Positions 27,759-37,028 of a stretch of DNA of 64,000 bases are shown piece by piece; position 1 is the first letter of the stretch, and the number at the start of each line of letters is the position of its first letter. Location of the stretch: the NCBI GenBank assembly GCA_938030665.1, contig CALHHY010000141.1, forward strand, positions 1-64,000, given 5' to 3'. Both the position numbers and the translations under genes were made by a program. The notes beneath the pieces were generated by a model. The model saw only the letters and a program-made list of their open reading frames with translations. It was not told the DNA's origin and did no database searches. Origin of the DNA: an uncultured Litoreibacter sp. (GTDB taxonomy: Bacteria > Pseudomonadota > Alphaproteobacteria > Rhodobacterales > Rhodobacteraceae).

Positions 27759-29045
27759 CTATGCCCCCTCGCCCGTCAATAAATCCACCATACTATGTGC
27801 CATGACCTTGGCTGAATCGAGCATATCAGCCACCTCGATATATTCGTCGGGCTTATGCGCCAGCTCCAGCAGCCCGGGCCCGTAGGCGATGCAGTTTTTC
27901 AACCGGCCAATACGGTCAATATGTTTCTGGTCATAGGTGCCGGGGCTGACGACATACTCGGCCTCCTTACCCAGCACCTGCTGCACCGCTTTCTGGACGG
28001 AGGCTACAACCGGCGCGTCTTTCTGGGTCATGGTGGGGGATACGCTCCACATTTCCCGCAACTCATAGCTGAAATTGGCGCGCTCTGATTTCAACCGTTC
28101 GAGGATGTCGACCACCTCCCCGCGCACTTCCTCCTCGCTTTCCTCGATCAGATATCGGCGGTCGATAATCATGCGGGCGCGGTCAGGGACGCAGGCCGAC
28201 GGCAATCCAGTAAAATCCGCCTCAGGCTCCGCCTGCCCGCCATGGAAAGAGTTGATGTTCATCGTCGATTGCCGCGCGCCCTCCGGGACCACGGGCATGG
28301 CGGTGTGTTTCCGGGCGAGCGCGGGGAAAAGGCTGGTTTCCATCTCCTGAAGAACGGCGCCCATATGACGGACGGCGCAATCCCCCAGAAATGGCATGGA
28401 GCCATGCGCGATCTCGCCATGTGTCTCGATCTCCGCCCACCAGACGCCGCGATGGCCAAGGCAGATGCGGTCTTTCTGCAGCGGCTCGGGGATGATGACG
28501 TGATCGACATGGGCGTAATGCCCGTGTTCCGCCAGATAGGCGACGCCACCATAGCCGCCGGTTTCCTCATCTGCCGTGCCTGAGATTTCAATGGAGCCGT
28601 GGAAATCAGGGCATGCCTCAATAAAGGCCTCCGCCGCGATGATGGAAGCCGCAAGCCCGCCTTTCATGTCACAGGTCCCGCGCCCGTAAATCTTGCCGTC
28701 GATCAGCTCCCCCCCGAAAGGGTCGCGCGTCCAACCCTGGCCCACCTCCACGACGTCGATATGGGAGTTGAAATGCACGCAATCGCCCGCATGCGCCCCC
28801 TCCTTGCGGGCGATGACATTCCAGCGCGGGTATTTCTTGCTGTCGCCGGGCGTCCCCTCGCCCCGAACCAGCTGCACCTCGAACCCGGATTTGCCCAGCC
28901 GTTCTGCCAGATAGCCGCAGATCTCGCGGTAATTCTCCCCCGGAGGGTTGAGGGTAGGGATCTGCACCAGCGCCTGCGTTAGAGCGATCAGGTCTTCGCA
29001 CTTGGCGTCGATCCGCGCGGCGATCCGATCAAATAGGGCGTTCAT
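27759..29045 (-). CDS. M20-family metallopeptidase, ArgE/DapE-type deacylase
   Basis: A zinc-dependent amidohydrolase of the acetylornithine deacetylase / succinyl-diaminopimelate desuccinylase group. Metal ligands are seen in HFNSHIDVVEVG, GTCDMKGG and the TADEETGG Glu pair, with the dimerisation domain in the middle (about residues 190-300). The 428-aa product starts at ATG 29045. The substrate is not predictable; many related genes act on N-acyl amino acids. The next gene, an amine oxidase, is divergent. Confidence 0.85.
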   Translation of the reverse strand: MNALFDRIAARIDAKCEDLIALTQALVQIPTLNPPGENYREICGYLAERLGKSGFEVQLVRGEGTPGDSKKYPRWNVIARKEGAHAGDCVHFNSHIDVVEVGQGWTRDPFGGELIDGKIYGRGTCDMKGGLAASIIAAEAFIEACPDFHGSIEISGTADEETGGYGGVAYLAEHGHYAHVDHVIIPEPLQKDRICLGHRGVWWAEIETHGEIAHGSMPFLGDCAVRHMGAVLQEMETSLFPALARKHTAMPVVPEGARQSTMNINSFHGGQAEPEADFTGLPSACVPDRARMIIDRRYLIEESEEEVRGEVVDILERLKSERANFSYELREMWSVSPTMTQKDAPVVASVQKAVQQVLGKEAEYVVSPGTYDQKHIDRIGRLKNCIAYGPGLLELAHKPDEYIEVADMLDSAKVMAHSMVDLLTGEGA

Positions 29046-29123
29046 AGGGGTTATTCTCCGAACCGGGGACAGGGGCTGCAATCAGGCTATCCCTTCCCGC
29101 GCAGATGTCTATAGTCCGACGCC

Positions 29124-30185
29124 GTGACAAAGAACCAAACCTTGATTGTAGGCGGCGGGCTGTCAGGTCTGGCGCTGGCCGCGCAGCTGCATGCTGCGGG
29201 CCACCCTTTCACCCTTTTTGAGGCGCGTGACCGGCTGGGGGGCCGCATCATGACGCTAGAGGATGCAGGGCACGCGTTTGACATGGGGCCTGCCTGGTTC
29301 TGGCCGGGCCAGGACCGGATGCAACGATTGGCGAGCGAGCTTGGCGTGCCCGTGTTCGAGCAATTTGCCCAAGGCGATGCGGTCTATGAGGATGAGACCG
29401 GTAAGCTGCATCGCGGCACTGGTTTTGCTTCCATGGCTGGGTCGTATCGGCTGGCCGGCGGCATGAGCGCGTTGATTGAGGGGCTGGCGCAAGGGTTGCC
29501 GTCTGGAGCCATCCACCTGAACGCCAATGTGACGAAGATTGCACAGGGCAAGCTGCACCTGTCGGACGGCAGAGGTTTTGAAGGCGACCATATTGCGCTC
29601 GCCCTGCCGCCCCGGATCGCCGCCGAGATCCCATGCGAGGACGCAGGCTTCGACGCCGCAAGGGCAACAATGGCCGCGATACCGACCTGGATGGCCGGCC
29701 ATGCGAAATGCGTTGCGACCTATGACCGCCCCTTCTGGCGGGAGGCCGGATTTTCGGGTGACATGGCCAGTCGCCGCGGGCCGTTGGCCGAGGTACATGA
29801 CGCCTCCTCCATGGGGGGCGAGATCGGGGCTTTGTTCGGGTTTCTGGGCGTCCCGGCGGAGGCGCGCAGAAACGCAGGCGATGCGTTGAAACGGGCAGCC
29901 GTTGATCAGCTAGCGCGCTGTTTCGGCGACCAGGCCTCTACCCCGCGATCCGTGTTTCTTGTCGATTGGGCGCAGGAGGCCGCGACCGCCACGCCAAAGG
30001 ATGCCGAGCCGCTTTATAGCCACCCCCGCTATGGCAAGCCGCTCGCGCTGAACGGGTTATGGCATGGCACGCTGATTTTCGGCGGCTCGGAGGTGGCGCC
30101 GGAATATGGGGGCTTCCTTGAAGGGGCCTTGGCCGCAGCCGAAGACGTGGCGCAAACCATCCTCGCAGCCAAGGCGTCGGGTTAA
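29124..30185 (+). CDS. FAD-dependent amine oxidoreductase
   Basis: A flavin amine oxidase family protein. The N-terminal dinucleotide fold has VGGGLSGLALAAQL, then FEARDRLGGRIMT, the second FAD motif. C-terminal FGGSEVAPEYGGFLEGAL is the usual FAD-binding end of monoamine-oxidase-like enzymes. It is short for the family (353 aa versus about 450), so part of the substrate domain is reduced. The start is GTG 29124. Divergent from the M20 deacylase, 78 bp apart. Substrate unknown. Confidence 0.85.
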   Translation: MTKNQTLIVGGGLSGLALAAQLHAAGHPFTLFEARDRLGGRIMTLEDAGHAFDMGPAWFWPGQDRMQRLASELGVPVFEQFAQGDAVYEDETGKLHRGTGFASMAGSYRLAGGMSALIEGLAQGLPSGAIHLNANVTKIAQGKLHLSDGRGFEGDHIALALPPRIAAEIPCEDAGFDAARATMAAIPTWMAGHAKCVATYDRPFWREAGFSGDMASRRGPLAEVHDASSMGGEIGALFGFLGVPAEARRNAGDALKRAAVDQLARCFGDQASTPRSVFLVDWAQEAATATPKDAEPLYSHPRYGKPLALNGLWHGTLIFGGSEVAPEYGGFLEGALAAAEDVAQTILAAKASG

Positions 30186-30242
30186 GCCTCACGCCCCATA
30201 TGCCATATGGTACTGCCCTCAAAGAGCGGCTAGGTTGCCCCT

Positions 30243-30878
30243 ATGGACGCTGCCCGCCTGCTTGAACCACGTACCGATCTGATCGTTTGCCCGACCTGTG
30301 ACGCCGTCTACACGCTTGACCGTCCCGAGGCGGGGCAGAAGGCCGTCTGCGGGCGTTGCCATGTCGATTTGATCGCGCCGCGCCGCAAGGCCGGGCTGCA
30401 GATCATCGCCATTTCGCTGGCCGTTCTGGTGCTGGTCATCGCGGCCACAATCTTTCCGTTTCTGACGATCCGCGCGGGCGGCAGGCAGAATTCGGTCTCG
30501 ATCCTTGACGCGGCTTTGGCATTTTCAGACGGCCCGCTGGTGCTGCTGGCGCTGTCCACAGCGGCGCTGATCGTGTTCATCCCGCTGTTGCGCGTTTTGC
30601 TGGCGCTGTATGTTTTGATCCCGGTGGTGCTGGACCGGATGCCCGCGCCCGGCTCGAAACTGGCGTTCCGTATGTCGGAGGCGTTGCGCCCCTGGTCGAT
30701 GGCCGAGATATTCGCCATCGGCTGCGCCGTGGCATTGATCAAGATCACCGATCTGGCCGATGTCACCTTTGGCCCGGCTTTCTGGATGTTTTCGATCCTT
30801 GTGGTGCTGGTTGTGGCGCAAGACAGCTTTATGTGTCGCTGGACGGTGTGGAAATCGCTGGAAGGCCTGCGCAAATGA
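30243..30878 (+). CDS. pqiA: Paraquat-inducible protein A-like membrane protein (first half)
   Basis: PqiA-domain membrane protein. An N-terminal zinc-ribbon-like segment has CPTCDAVYTLD and CGRCHVDL, followed by four predicted membrane helices (LVLVIAATIFPFL onward). In E. coli PqiA one protein holds two such domains; here they are split into two genes. The stop overlaps the start of the second pqiA-like gene. The Pqi system moves phospholipid between membranes. Confidence 0.85.
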   Translation: MDAARLLEPRTDLIVCPTCDAVYTLDRPEAGQKAVCGRCHVDLIAPRRKAGLQIIAISLAVLVLVIAATIFPFLTIRAGGRQNSVSILDAALAFSDGPLVLLALSTAALIVFIPLLRVLLALYVLIPVVLDRMPAPGSKLAFRMSEALRPWSMAEIFAIGCAVALIKITDLADVTFGPAFWMFSILVVLVVAQDSFMCRWTVWKSLEGLRK

Positions 30879-31516
30879 GCGGCGATACCGTGATCACCGC
30901 GCGCGAGATGGGGCTGGTTGGCTGCCGGCGTTGCACGCAGGTCTGGCCCGCAGATACGGCGCGCTGCGGGCGGTGCGGCGCGGCGCTGGTTTCGCGCGAC
31001 CGTCTGAGCCTGCAGCGGGTCTGGGCGTGGTGGCTTGTGGGGTTTGGCTGCTACATCCCGGCCAATCTGTACCCGATGCTTAGCACCCGCACCCTGTTCA
31101 CGGTGCAGGAAGACACGATCATCGGCGGCGCGATCGAGCTGGCCACCCATGGCGCGCCATTTGTGGCGCTGGTCATCCTTTTTGCCAGCGTCGTCATCCC
31201 CTTGGGCAAGTTCTTCGCGATTGCCTATCTGGCGATCAGCGTGCAGCGCCGCTCCACCGCGTCTTACCACCAACGCCACCTGCTTTATGAGGTGGTGGAA
31301 TATATCGGGCGCTGGTCGATGATTGACATTTTTGTGGTGGCCATTCTGTCATCGCTGGTGCAGTTGAATACTCTGGCCGCAATCAATCCCGGAGCAGCCA
31401 GCCTGTTCTTTGCCCTGTCGGTGATCTTTACGATGCTGTCTGCCCAAAGCTTTGATTCCCGGATGATCTGGGACGTGCAGTCCCGCCAGAAAGAAACGGA
31501 AGGCGCGCATGGCTGA
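30875..31516 (+). CDS. pqiA: Paraquat-inducible protein A-like membrane protein (second half)
   Basis: The second PqiA domain as a separate protein. A zinc-ribbon (CRRCTQVWPADTARCGRC) leads into four membrane helices with the characteristic NLYPMLSTRTLF and LGKFFAIAYLA and EYIGRWSMIDIFVVAIL segments. ATG 30875 overlaps the previous stop; its own stop overlaps the MCE gene start. This gapless order supports a single A1-A2-B-C unit. Confidence 0.87.
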   Translation: MSGDTVITAREMGLVGCRRCTQVWPADTARCGRCGAALVSRDRLSLQRVWAWWLVGFGCYIPANLYPMLSTRTLFTVQEDTIIGGAIELATHGAPFVALVILFASVVIPLGKFFAIAYLAISVQRRSTASYHQRHLLYEVVEYIGRWSMIDIFVVAILSSLVQLNTLAAINPGAASLFFALSVIFTMLSAQSFDSRMIWDVQSRQKETEGAHG

Positions 31517-33596
31517 CACCCCGCCAAAGGTCCCGATTGAGCCTGCCCGCAGTGGCGGCGCTGGCGGCCGCGTCTCTTTCGTCTGGCTGATCCCATTGGT
31601 GGCCCTTGCCATAGCCTTGGGCGTGGCCTGGCAATCCTACAATAATCAAGGGCCGGTCATCGTCATTGAATTCAAGGAAGGTGCCGGGATCACCGCAGAT
31701 GAAACCGTGCTGAGGTTCCGCGATATCGGCGTCGGCGTGGTCGAGGATGTGCGCTTTTCCGAAGGTCTGGAGACGGTGCTGGCCTCCGTCCGGGTCGACA
31801 AGGAGGTGGCGCCATTCATCGACGACAGCGCCCGGTTCTGGGTAGTGCGGCCTGAGGTCTCCGCGCGAGGGATCACCGGGCTGGGGACGGTGCTGAGCGG
31901 TGTGTTCATTGAAGGCGTCTGGGATCAGGAGGTCGGCGATATACAGGACCGCTTCACCGGGTTGGAGGACGAGCCGCTGTTTCGACCCTCCCGACCTGGC
32001 CTTGAGATCGCGCTGCGCGCCACCGCCAATGGGCAGCTGACCGAGAACGCCCCGATTTTTTTCCACGGCATCGAGGTGGGTCGCGTGGGCAAGGCGCGCA
32101 TCTCCCCCCAGACGAATTTCGCAATTGCTGAGGCCATCATTTACGAGCCGCATGACCGTCTGATCACACCTAATACCCGCTTCTGGGATACGTCCGGCTT
32201 CAGCGTGTCCATCGGGGCCAGCGGGGCGGAGGTTGATTTCACGTCGCTGGCCACGCTGATTTCAGGCGGCATCTCGTTCGAGACCTTTGTCTCCGGCGGC
32301 GAAGCTGCCAGCGACGGTGAGCTGTTTCAGGTCTATGTGGATGAGGATCTGGCCCGCAACTCCGTCTTCAACGCCTCTGAGGTGGAGGAGCTGCAGGTCG
32401 CCGTCATCTTCGATGACAACATTGCGGGCCTGACCGTGGGCGCGAATGTCGAGCTTAGCGGGTTGAAAATCGGCGAAGTCCAGAACGTCTCCGGCTTTAT
32501 TGATCGCGGCACTTTTGGTGACAGCCGCGTGCGCCTACGGGCGGTCCTCGCGATCCAGCCCTCCCGGCTTGGTCTGGCCGGCACCCCCTCCCCCGACGCG
32601 GCGCTGAGCTTTCTGGACGCGCGGGTGCGCGAGGGGTTGCGTGCGCGGCTGGCAAGCGCCGGGCTTCTGACCGGCGGGCTGAAGGTGGAACTGGTGATGC
32701 TGGACGATGCCGCTATTGACCGGATCGAGAACCTTCAGGCCGATGCCCCCGTGATCCCCAACACGAGAAGCCAGATTGCCGACCCGACCGCCACGATCGA
32801 AGGCGTTGTAACCCGGTTCAACAACCTGCCGATTGAAGAGCTTCTGACCGCAGCAATTGATTTCCTGAATTCTGCGCAATCCTTCGTAGGCAGCGAGGCG
32901 TTGCAAGGCGTGCCGGGCGAGGTGTCGGGGCTATTAGGCGATGTGCGCGGGCTAGTGACATCAGACGATATCAAGAACGTCCCCGTCCTGCTGAATGCGA
33001 CGCTGACCCGAATGGAAGGCATTTTGCAGCAGCTTGAACAGGAGCAGCTGGTCGCCCGTCTGATGGGGGCCGTCGACGCTGCGACCAATGCCGCAGATGG
33101 CGTGACCGCGAGTGTAACAGGCGTCCCCGATCTTCTGGATGCCGTGCAGGCCGTCGCCGAGAAAGCACAGGCCCTACCGGTGGAGACGCTGCTGGAAGAG
33201 CTCGCACAGCTTAGCGATACCGCGAGCGCCGTGATTGGCAGCCCCAGTTTCAAGGCGCTGCCTGCCGATCTGAGCGCCGCCTTGGCCGAGATCGAGGCGA
33301 CATTGGCGGCCCTGCGGGAAGGCGGATTGATCGAGAATGCGAATGCGACGCTGGCCTCCGCGCGGTCGGCGGCGGATACGGTCGCCGATGCCGCCGATGA
33401 CCTGCCCGCATTGGTTCAGCGCATGGCCACCGTGCTCAACCAGGCCAGCACGACGATTCGCGGCTTCGACCAAGGGGCCGAGATCAGCCGCAGCGCCGAA
33501 GCCGCCCTGCGTGAAATTCAACGTGCGGCCGAGGCGCTGGCCTCGCTGGCACGCAGCATCGAGCGTAACCCAAGCTCCCTGATCAGAGGACGGTAA
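31509..33596 (+). CDS. pqiB: PqiB-type MCE protein (three MCE domains, long helical C-terminus)
   Basis: An inner-membrane-anchored MCE protein thought to form a periplasmic lipid tunnel. One helix (about residues 24-46) is followed by three MCE domains (around 48-140, 165-260 and 295-380) with TVLRFRDIGVGVVEDV, PIFFHGIEVGRVGKAR and VELSGLKIGEVQNV. The rest (about 400-695) is predicted alpha-helical with many Ala/Leu heptads. The 695-aa length exceeds the roughly 550-aa E. coli PqiB, mainly in this C-terminal part that forms the needle in PqiB. Confidence 0.9.
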   Translation: MADTPPKVPIEPARSGGAGGRVSFVWLIPLVALAIALGVAWQSYNNQGPVIVIEFKEGAGITADETVLRFRDIGVGVVEDVRFSEGLETVLASVRVDKEVAPFIDDSARFWVVRPEVSARGITGLGTVLSGVFIEGVWDQEVGDIQDRFTGLEDEPLFRPSRPGLEIALRATANGQLTENAPIFFHGIEVGRVGKARISPQTNFAIAEAIIYEPHDRLITPNTRFWDTSGFSVSIGASGAEVDFTSLATLISGGISFETFVSGGEAASDGELFQVYVDEDLARNSVFNASEVEELQVAVIFDDNIAGLTVGANVELSGLKIGEVQNVSGFIDRGTFGDSRVRLRAVLAIQPSRLGLAGTPSPDAALSFLDARVREGLRARLASAGLLTGGLKVELVMLDDAAIDRIENLQADAPVIPNTRSQIADPTATIEGVVTRFNNLPIEELLTAAIDFLNSAQSFVGSEALQGVPGEVSGLLGDVRGLVTSDDIKNVPVLLNATLTRMEGILQQLEQEQLVARLMGAVDAATNAADGVTASVTGVPDLLDAVQAVAEKAQALPVETLLEELAQLSDTASAVIGSPSFKALPADLSAALAEIEATLAALREGGLIENANATLASARSAADTVADAADDLPALVQRMATVLNQASTTIRGFDQGAEISRSAEAALREIQRAAEALASLARSIERNPSSLIRGR

Positions 33597-33599
33597 CCC

Positions 33600-34160
33600 A
33601 TGATACGCAAAACCCTGAGCGCCGCCGCGGTTTTCGGCCTGGCTGCCTGCGCCGCAGCAGAGGTCGACCGCTTCGCCGCCCCGATGCCCGAGGTGACGGA
33701 AAGAATCAGAATAGGCTTCAGCTCTGTCGAGATACGGGATGTCACCCTTCCCAGCTACGCCGCTGCGGAGGAAATCCATTCAGAGACGCCTGGAGGGGTA
33801 TTGAAAAGCTCGACCGCGATCCTGTGGGCCGATACACCGGAGCGGGCGATTGCGCTGGAACTCAGTCGCAACCTTGCCAGATTGTCCGGCGCGCGCGTGG
33901 CCTCCGACCCCTGGCCGTTCGAGGCCTTCCCCGATGCCCGGCTTGAGGTGCGTTTTGAGACGCTCCTTGCTGGCGCGGACGGCAGGCTTCGGGCCTCTGG
34001 CCAATATTTTGTGGCTGTAGAAGAGGGACGTGAACGCGCGGGATTGTTCGATCTGGCCGTGCCCTTTGATCCAGCGACCGGCCCTGCGGATATCGCCCGC
34101 GCGAGGGCTGACATCATCCTTGATCTGGCAGAATTCATCGCACGCAACGGGCTCAAGTAG
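33600..34160 (+). CDS. pqiC: PqiC-like outer-membrane lipoprotein (ABC-type transport auxiliary)
   Basis: A small lipoprotein: the signal ends in a lipobox GLAAC with lipidation Cys17. The body (about residues 30-180) has the YmbA/PqiC pattern, including AILWADTPERAIALELSRNLAR. In E. coli PqiC docks the PqiB needle to the outer membrane. It is the last gene of the operon, 3 bp after pqiB, followed by a strong hairpin. Confidence 0.85.
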   Translation: MIRKTLSAAAVFGLAACAAAEVDRFAAPMPEVTERIRIGFSSVEIRDVTLPSYAAAEEIHSETPGGVLKSSTAILWADTPERAIALELSRNLARLSGARVASDPWPFEAFPDARLEVRFETLLAGADGRLRASGQYFVAVEEGRERAGLFDLAVPFDPATGPADIARARADIILDLAEFIARNGLK

Positions 34161-34182
34161 GCCGGAACTCGCTGAAAGGAGC

Positions 34183-34215
34183 GAGCCCGTCAGTTGTAAT
34201 GCAACTGACGGGCTC
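34183..34215 (+). terminator. 14-bp perfect hairpin after pqiC
   Basis: GAGCCCGTCAGTTG (34183-34196) pairs perfectly with CAACTGACGGGCTC (34202-34215) around a 5-nt loop, 22 bp after the pqiC stop. There is no T-run on either side, so it may act as a weak intrinsic terminator or block 3' exonucleases. Confidence 0.7.
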
Positions 34216-34526
34216 CTCTGGGGTAATAGGGTCAACAGCGCATTGGACTAAGGTTTGGTGCTAAAATACTCAGGACTGGAGCACTCGTTACGCTACGCTG
34301 TTGACCGTACCGACTGTAATTGTCGATGTGCTATACTTGCGGGTAGCGCGTGAGTAATGCGTGAGTTTGGCGCAATCCCAAGTGCTAAAAATCCGTTAAC
34401 AAGGGGAATTTCTTGAAATATTCGGCATAAATGTGAATTTCCCTAAGAAAATGTCACGGATCTTCATGGTGTTACGTGTGCGTCACAGAATCGCCCCATT
34501 CTTTTCACACTCACACCAACCGAACG
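34216..34526. other. Convergent intergenic region with structured repeats, possible small RNA
   Basis: This gap lies between two converging transcription units and holds no convincing ORF. A perfect 11-bp inverted repeat (GGTCAACAGCG 34230-34240 and CGCTGTTGACC 34296-34306) encloses a second pair (GTGCT 34258-34262 and AGCAC 34280-34284). Further on, GCGTGAGT occurs twice (34348-34355 and 34359-34366) with an 11-bp period, and TGCTATACT (from 34329) looks like an extended -10 element. An RNA gene or a regulator-binding region are both possible. Confidence 0.35.
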
Positions 34527-36248
34527 TCAGTAATCTGCTGCCTCGGCAAAAGTCATGATGTCAAAGCGAATGCGCAGCGCGTAGCTATCCGAATTATCTT
34601 CGATCACCGCCTGACCGCCCAGCTGGACCGAAAAGGCATTTATCAGCTGCGTGCCTAGCCCCGTCCCCTCCCCCAGTCGCTCGCCCGATATAGAGTTTTC
34701 GAACAACACTTCGCATTCGGTCTCGCCGATTTTGTGGAAGCGCACACGGTACCAAGGTTGAGCGCCGTCCGTCGCGCCCATGTATTTCAGCGCATTTGTG
34801 CTGGCCTCCGCCGCCAGCAACGATAACGGCACAGCCTGATCGGGCAGCAGCCAGATCATGTCGATGTCCAGAACCTTCTCGATCTGCTGCACGTCGTCCG
34901 CCCCCACTTGCATGGAATGCTCGACGATTTCCTCCAATAGCTTGCCCGCGTTGATATGCCCGCCCTCATCCGATTGATAAAGGTCACGGTGAATGGTGGC
35001 GAGGCTGACCACGCGCTCCTGCACCCGTTTAAGGGCGAACTGGGTGTCAGGGTCCGGCGTCTTGCGGATCTGCATGTTGATGATGGAGGAGATCAGCTGC
35101 AGGTTGTTCTTCACCCGGTGATGCACTTCCTTCAACAGCAACTTGTTCTCTCGCAGCGAGTCCTCCAGCGCGGCCTCATCTTGCATGATCGACGTCGCCA
35201 TCTGGCGGAAATTCTCGCTCATTTTGAACATCTCGGCGGGCATCTCCCGCTCCGACAGGTCCGCAGGCAGGGTCCGGTCACTTGCAAAATCGCGCATCTC
35301 CCCACCCAGACGGTTGATGTGGCGGATGACCAACCGGTAAACGGCAAAAAGCGACACCAGCATGCTGGCCACCCACATGATCAAAGGGAACGCGGTCAGC
35401 GGCACCAGCTGCGCGCCCAGAATGTCGCGGTTTGGTGGCTCCTCCCAAACGCCCAACACATGCAGCGCCCCTTCAATCACAGGGCTCGCCGCGTAAAGGC
35501 GTTTGCTGCCGCTTTTGGACTGGGTGTAAAGCACCGGCTCTTCCGCAGTGATCAGGTCGGCCACATCCATGTTGGCGGGCAGATGGTCCGTCGCCGCATC
35601 CTGGTCCAGATTGAGGGCCAGCGTTTGCCCTGCCCCCGTCGTAAGGAACAAGGCCGTCGGAGTATCGGGCAACCGGCCGGCGGCATCTTGATTGACGCGG
35701 TCTACGGCGAAAGTAATGCGAACGAACCCCTCAAAACGCCCATCCTCGACCACAGGCGTATAAAGCATTAAAGCGCCAACCCCGCTTCCGTGGCTGACGC
35801 GTATCAGATCAACGATCCGTCTGGGTTGCTCAAGCCCTGCCATGAATGTCGGGTCCGCCGACATGTCGAGAGCATTGCCATTGAAGCTACATCGCACTCT
35901 GCCGTCGGGCGGGATGAAAACAGCCGACATCAGGTTTCGGTCAGTCGCCACGAATTTTCCCAGAAGATCGACGCAGACCCTCGGGTCATGGCGAAAGAGG
36001 GAGGAACTGGCAGCCAACGCCTGAGCTGAGCCAAAGGCCTTTTCAATCGCAAGCCGTTTTTCGACCGCTGCCTGCTCGTTCAACGCGACAATTGCCAGCT
36101 CTGCGTTTTTCTGCGCCTCGATCCCGATTTGGCGGGTTTGCATAACCGCAATAAGTCCAACAGGCAAAAGCGCGATTAGCAACAGACCAAAGAGCTTTGC
36201 CCCAAGACTATTGAACCAGGCGTCAGGCTGTTGGTCTTTCGGTGTCAA
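34527..36248 (-). CDS. Membrane sensor histidine kinase, HisKA_2 type, of the general stress response
   Basis: Two membrane helices (about residues 18-38 and 283-306) flank a large periplasmic sensor (Cache-like). The cytoplasmic part has a HAMP-like linker, then a HisKA_2 dimerisation domain with EVHHRVKNNLQL (phosphoacceptor His376) and a C-terminal ATPase domain (EASTNALKYMG N-box, GTGLGTQLI). This is the class that phosphorylates PhyR in alphaproteobacteria. Its start overlaps the ecfG stop (ATGA), so it is the third gene of nepR-ecfG-kinase. The signal is unknown. Confidence 0.9.
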   Translation of the reverse strand: MTPKDQQPDAWFNSLGAKLFGLLLIALLPVGLIAVMQTRQIGIEAQKNAELAIVALNEQAAVEKRLAIEKAFGSAQALAASSSLFRHDPRVCVDLLGKFVATDRNLMSAVFIPPDGRVRCSFNGNALDMSADPTFMAGLEQPRRIVDLIRVSHGSGVGALMLYTPVVEDGRFEGFVRITFAVDRVNQDAAGRLPDTPTALFLTTGAGQTLALNLDQDAATDHLPANMDVADLITAEEPVLYTQSKSGSKRLYAASPVIEGALHVLGVWEEPPNRDILGAQLVPLTAFPLIMWVASMLVSLFAVYRLVIRHINRLGGEMRDFASDRTLPADLSEREMPAEMFKMSENFRQMATSIMQDEAALEDSLRENKLLLKEVHHRVKNNLQLISSIINMQIRKTPDPDTQFALKRVQERVVSLATIHRDLYQSDEGGHINAGKLLEEIVEHSMQVGADDVQQIEKVLDIDMIWLLPDQAVPLSLLAAEASTNALKYMGATDGAQPWYRVRFHKIGETECEVLFENSISGERLGEGTGLGTQLINAFSVQLGGQAVIEDNSDSYALRIRFDIMTFAEAADY

Positions 36249-36817
36249 TGCGTTCGGCCACCATTAGAGCTTACCACCGCCATGGTGGCACTATCTGTGA
36301 GTTCCAGCGCATCATCATCATTGAGTTCAAGCAGTTCTGCCAAGCGGTTGCGCCCACGGTTGACCCGGCTCTTGATTGTCCCGGTCGCAACGCCACACAT
36401 CTCCGCAGCTTCGTCATAGGCAAAGCCGTTGGCACCGACGAGGATCAGCGCTTCACGTTGTTCATCGGGCAATTGCTCAAAGGCCTTACGAAAATCGGCC
36501 AGTTGCAACCGGCCGTCATGGCTTGGTTTCACCGAAAGGGTTTCCGTGAACACACCGTCTATATCTGCGACTTCCCGGTTCAACTTCCGACGGCTTGAAT
36601 AGAAGGTGTTTCGCAGGATCGTGAACAACCAGGCGCGCAGATTAGTGCCCGCCTGAAACTTGTCGATATTTGTCCAGGCCTTCACAATAGTGTCCTGAAC
36701 CATGTCGTCGGCCGTCGCACTGTTGCGCGTCAGGCTAAGAGCGAAGGCGCGCAAGGCAGGCAGGTGCTCAGGCAGTTCATCACGCGGGTCGGCCGCTTTG
36801 ATGTCCGACACCATCAT
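36245..36817 (-). CDS. ecfG: ECF sigma factor EcfG (general stress response)
   Basis: A 190-aa ECF sigma factor. Region 2 is visible in TADDMVQDTIVKAWTNIDKF and LRAWLFTILRNTFYSSRRK; region 4 in LPDEQREALILVGANGFAYDEAA then GTIKSRVNRGRNRLAELL. The Phe-Ala-Tyr-Asp and SRVNRGR features are those of EcfG. It is coupled to nepR upstream and to the kinase downstream. It is expected to direct RNA polymerase to GGAAC-N16/17-CGTT promoters, one of which lies just beyond nepR. ATG 36814 is an equally good start. Confidence 0.94.
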   Translation of the reverse strand: MMVSDIKAADPRDELPEHLPALRAFALSLTRNSATADDMVQDTIVKAWTNIDKFQAGTNLRAWLFTILRNTFYSSRRKLNREVADIDGVFTETLSVKPSHDGRLQLADFRKAFEQLPDEQREALILVGANGFAYDEAAEMCGVATGTIKSRVNRGRNRLAELLELNDDDALELTDSATMAVVSSNGGRTH

Positions 36818-36984
36818 TTGTCGCCACTCTGATCTGATTGCCCGTCCTGCTCCTTGAGCTTCGAAAGCAACTCGACAAAACGGTCGGGCAGCGCCTCGTC
36901 CTGCATGTCCGCATAGACAAGCTTCAAGCTGTCATCAATCAAGGATTGAGCCCTTGGATTGATCGTTTTTTTCTGGTCGCTCAT
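36814..36984 (-). CDS. nepR: Anti-sigma factor NepR (56 aa)
   Basis: A short gene read directly from the sequence. The product starts MSDQKKTINPRAQSLIDDSL and continues with a KLVYADMQDEALPDRFVELL helix, the conserved NepR core that clamps EcfG and is titrated by phosphorylated PhyR. It has a CGGAGG-like ribosome site (36985-36990 in the plus sequence reads cggagg's complement region) and its stop overlaps the ecfG start. The order nepR-ecfG divergent from phyR is the classical layout. Confidence 0.93.
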   Translation of the reverse strand: MSDQKKTINPRAQSLIDDSLKLVYADMQDEALPDRFVELLSKLKEQDGQSDQSGDK

Positions 36985-37028
36985 CGGAGGCCTGCTACAT
37001 TTTTTCGGGGTTACTTCACTTGTTATCT

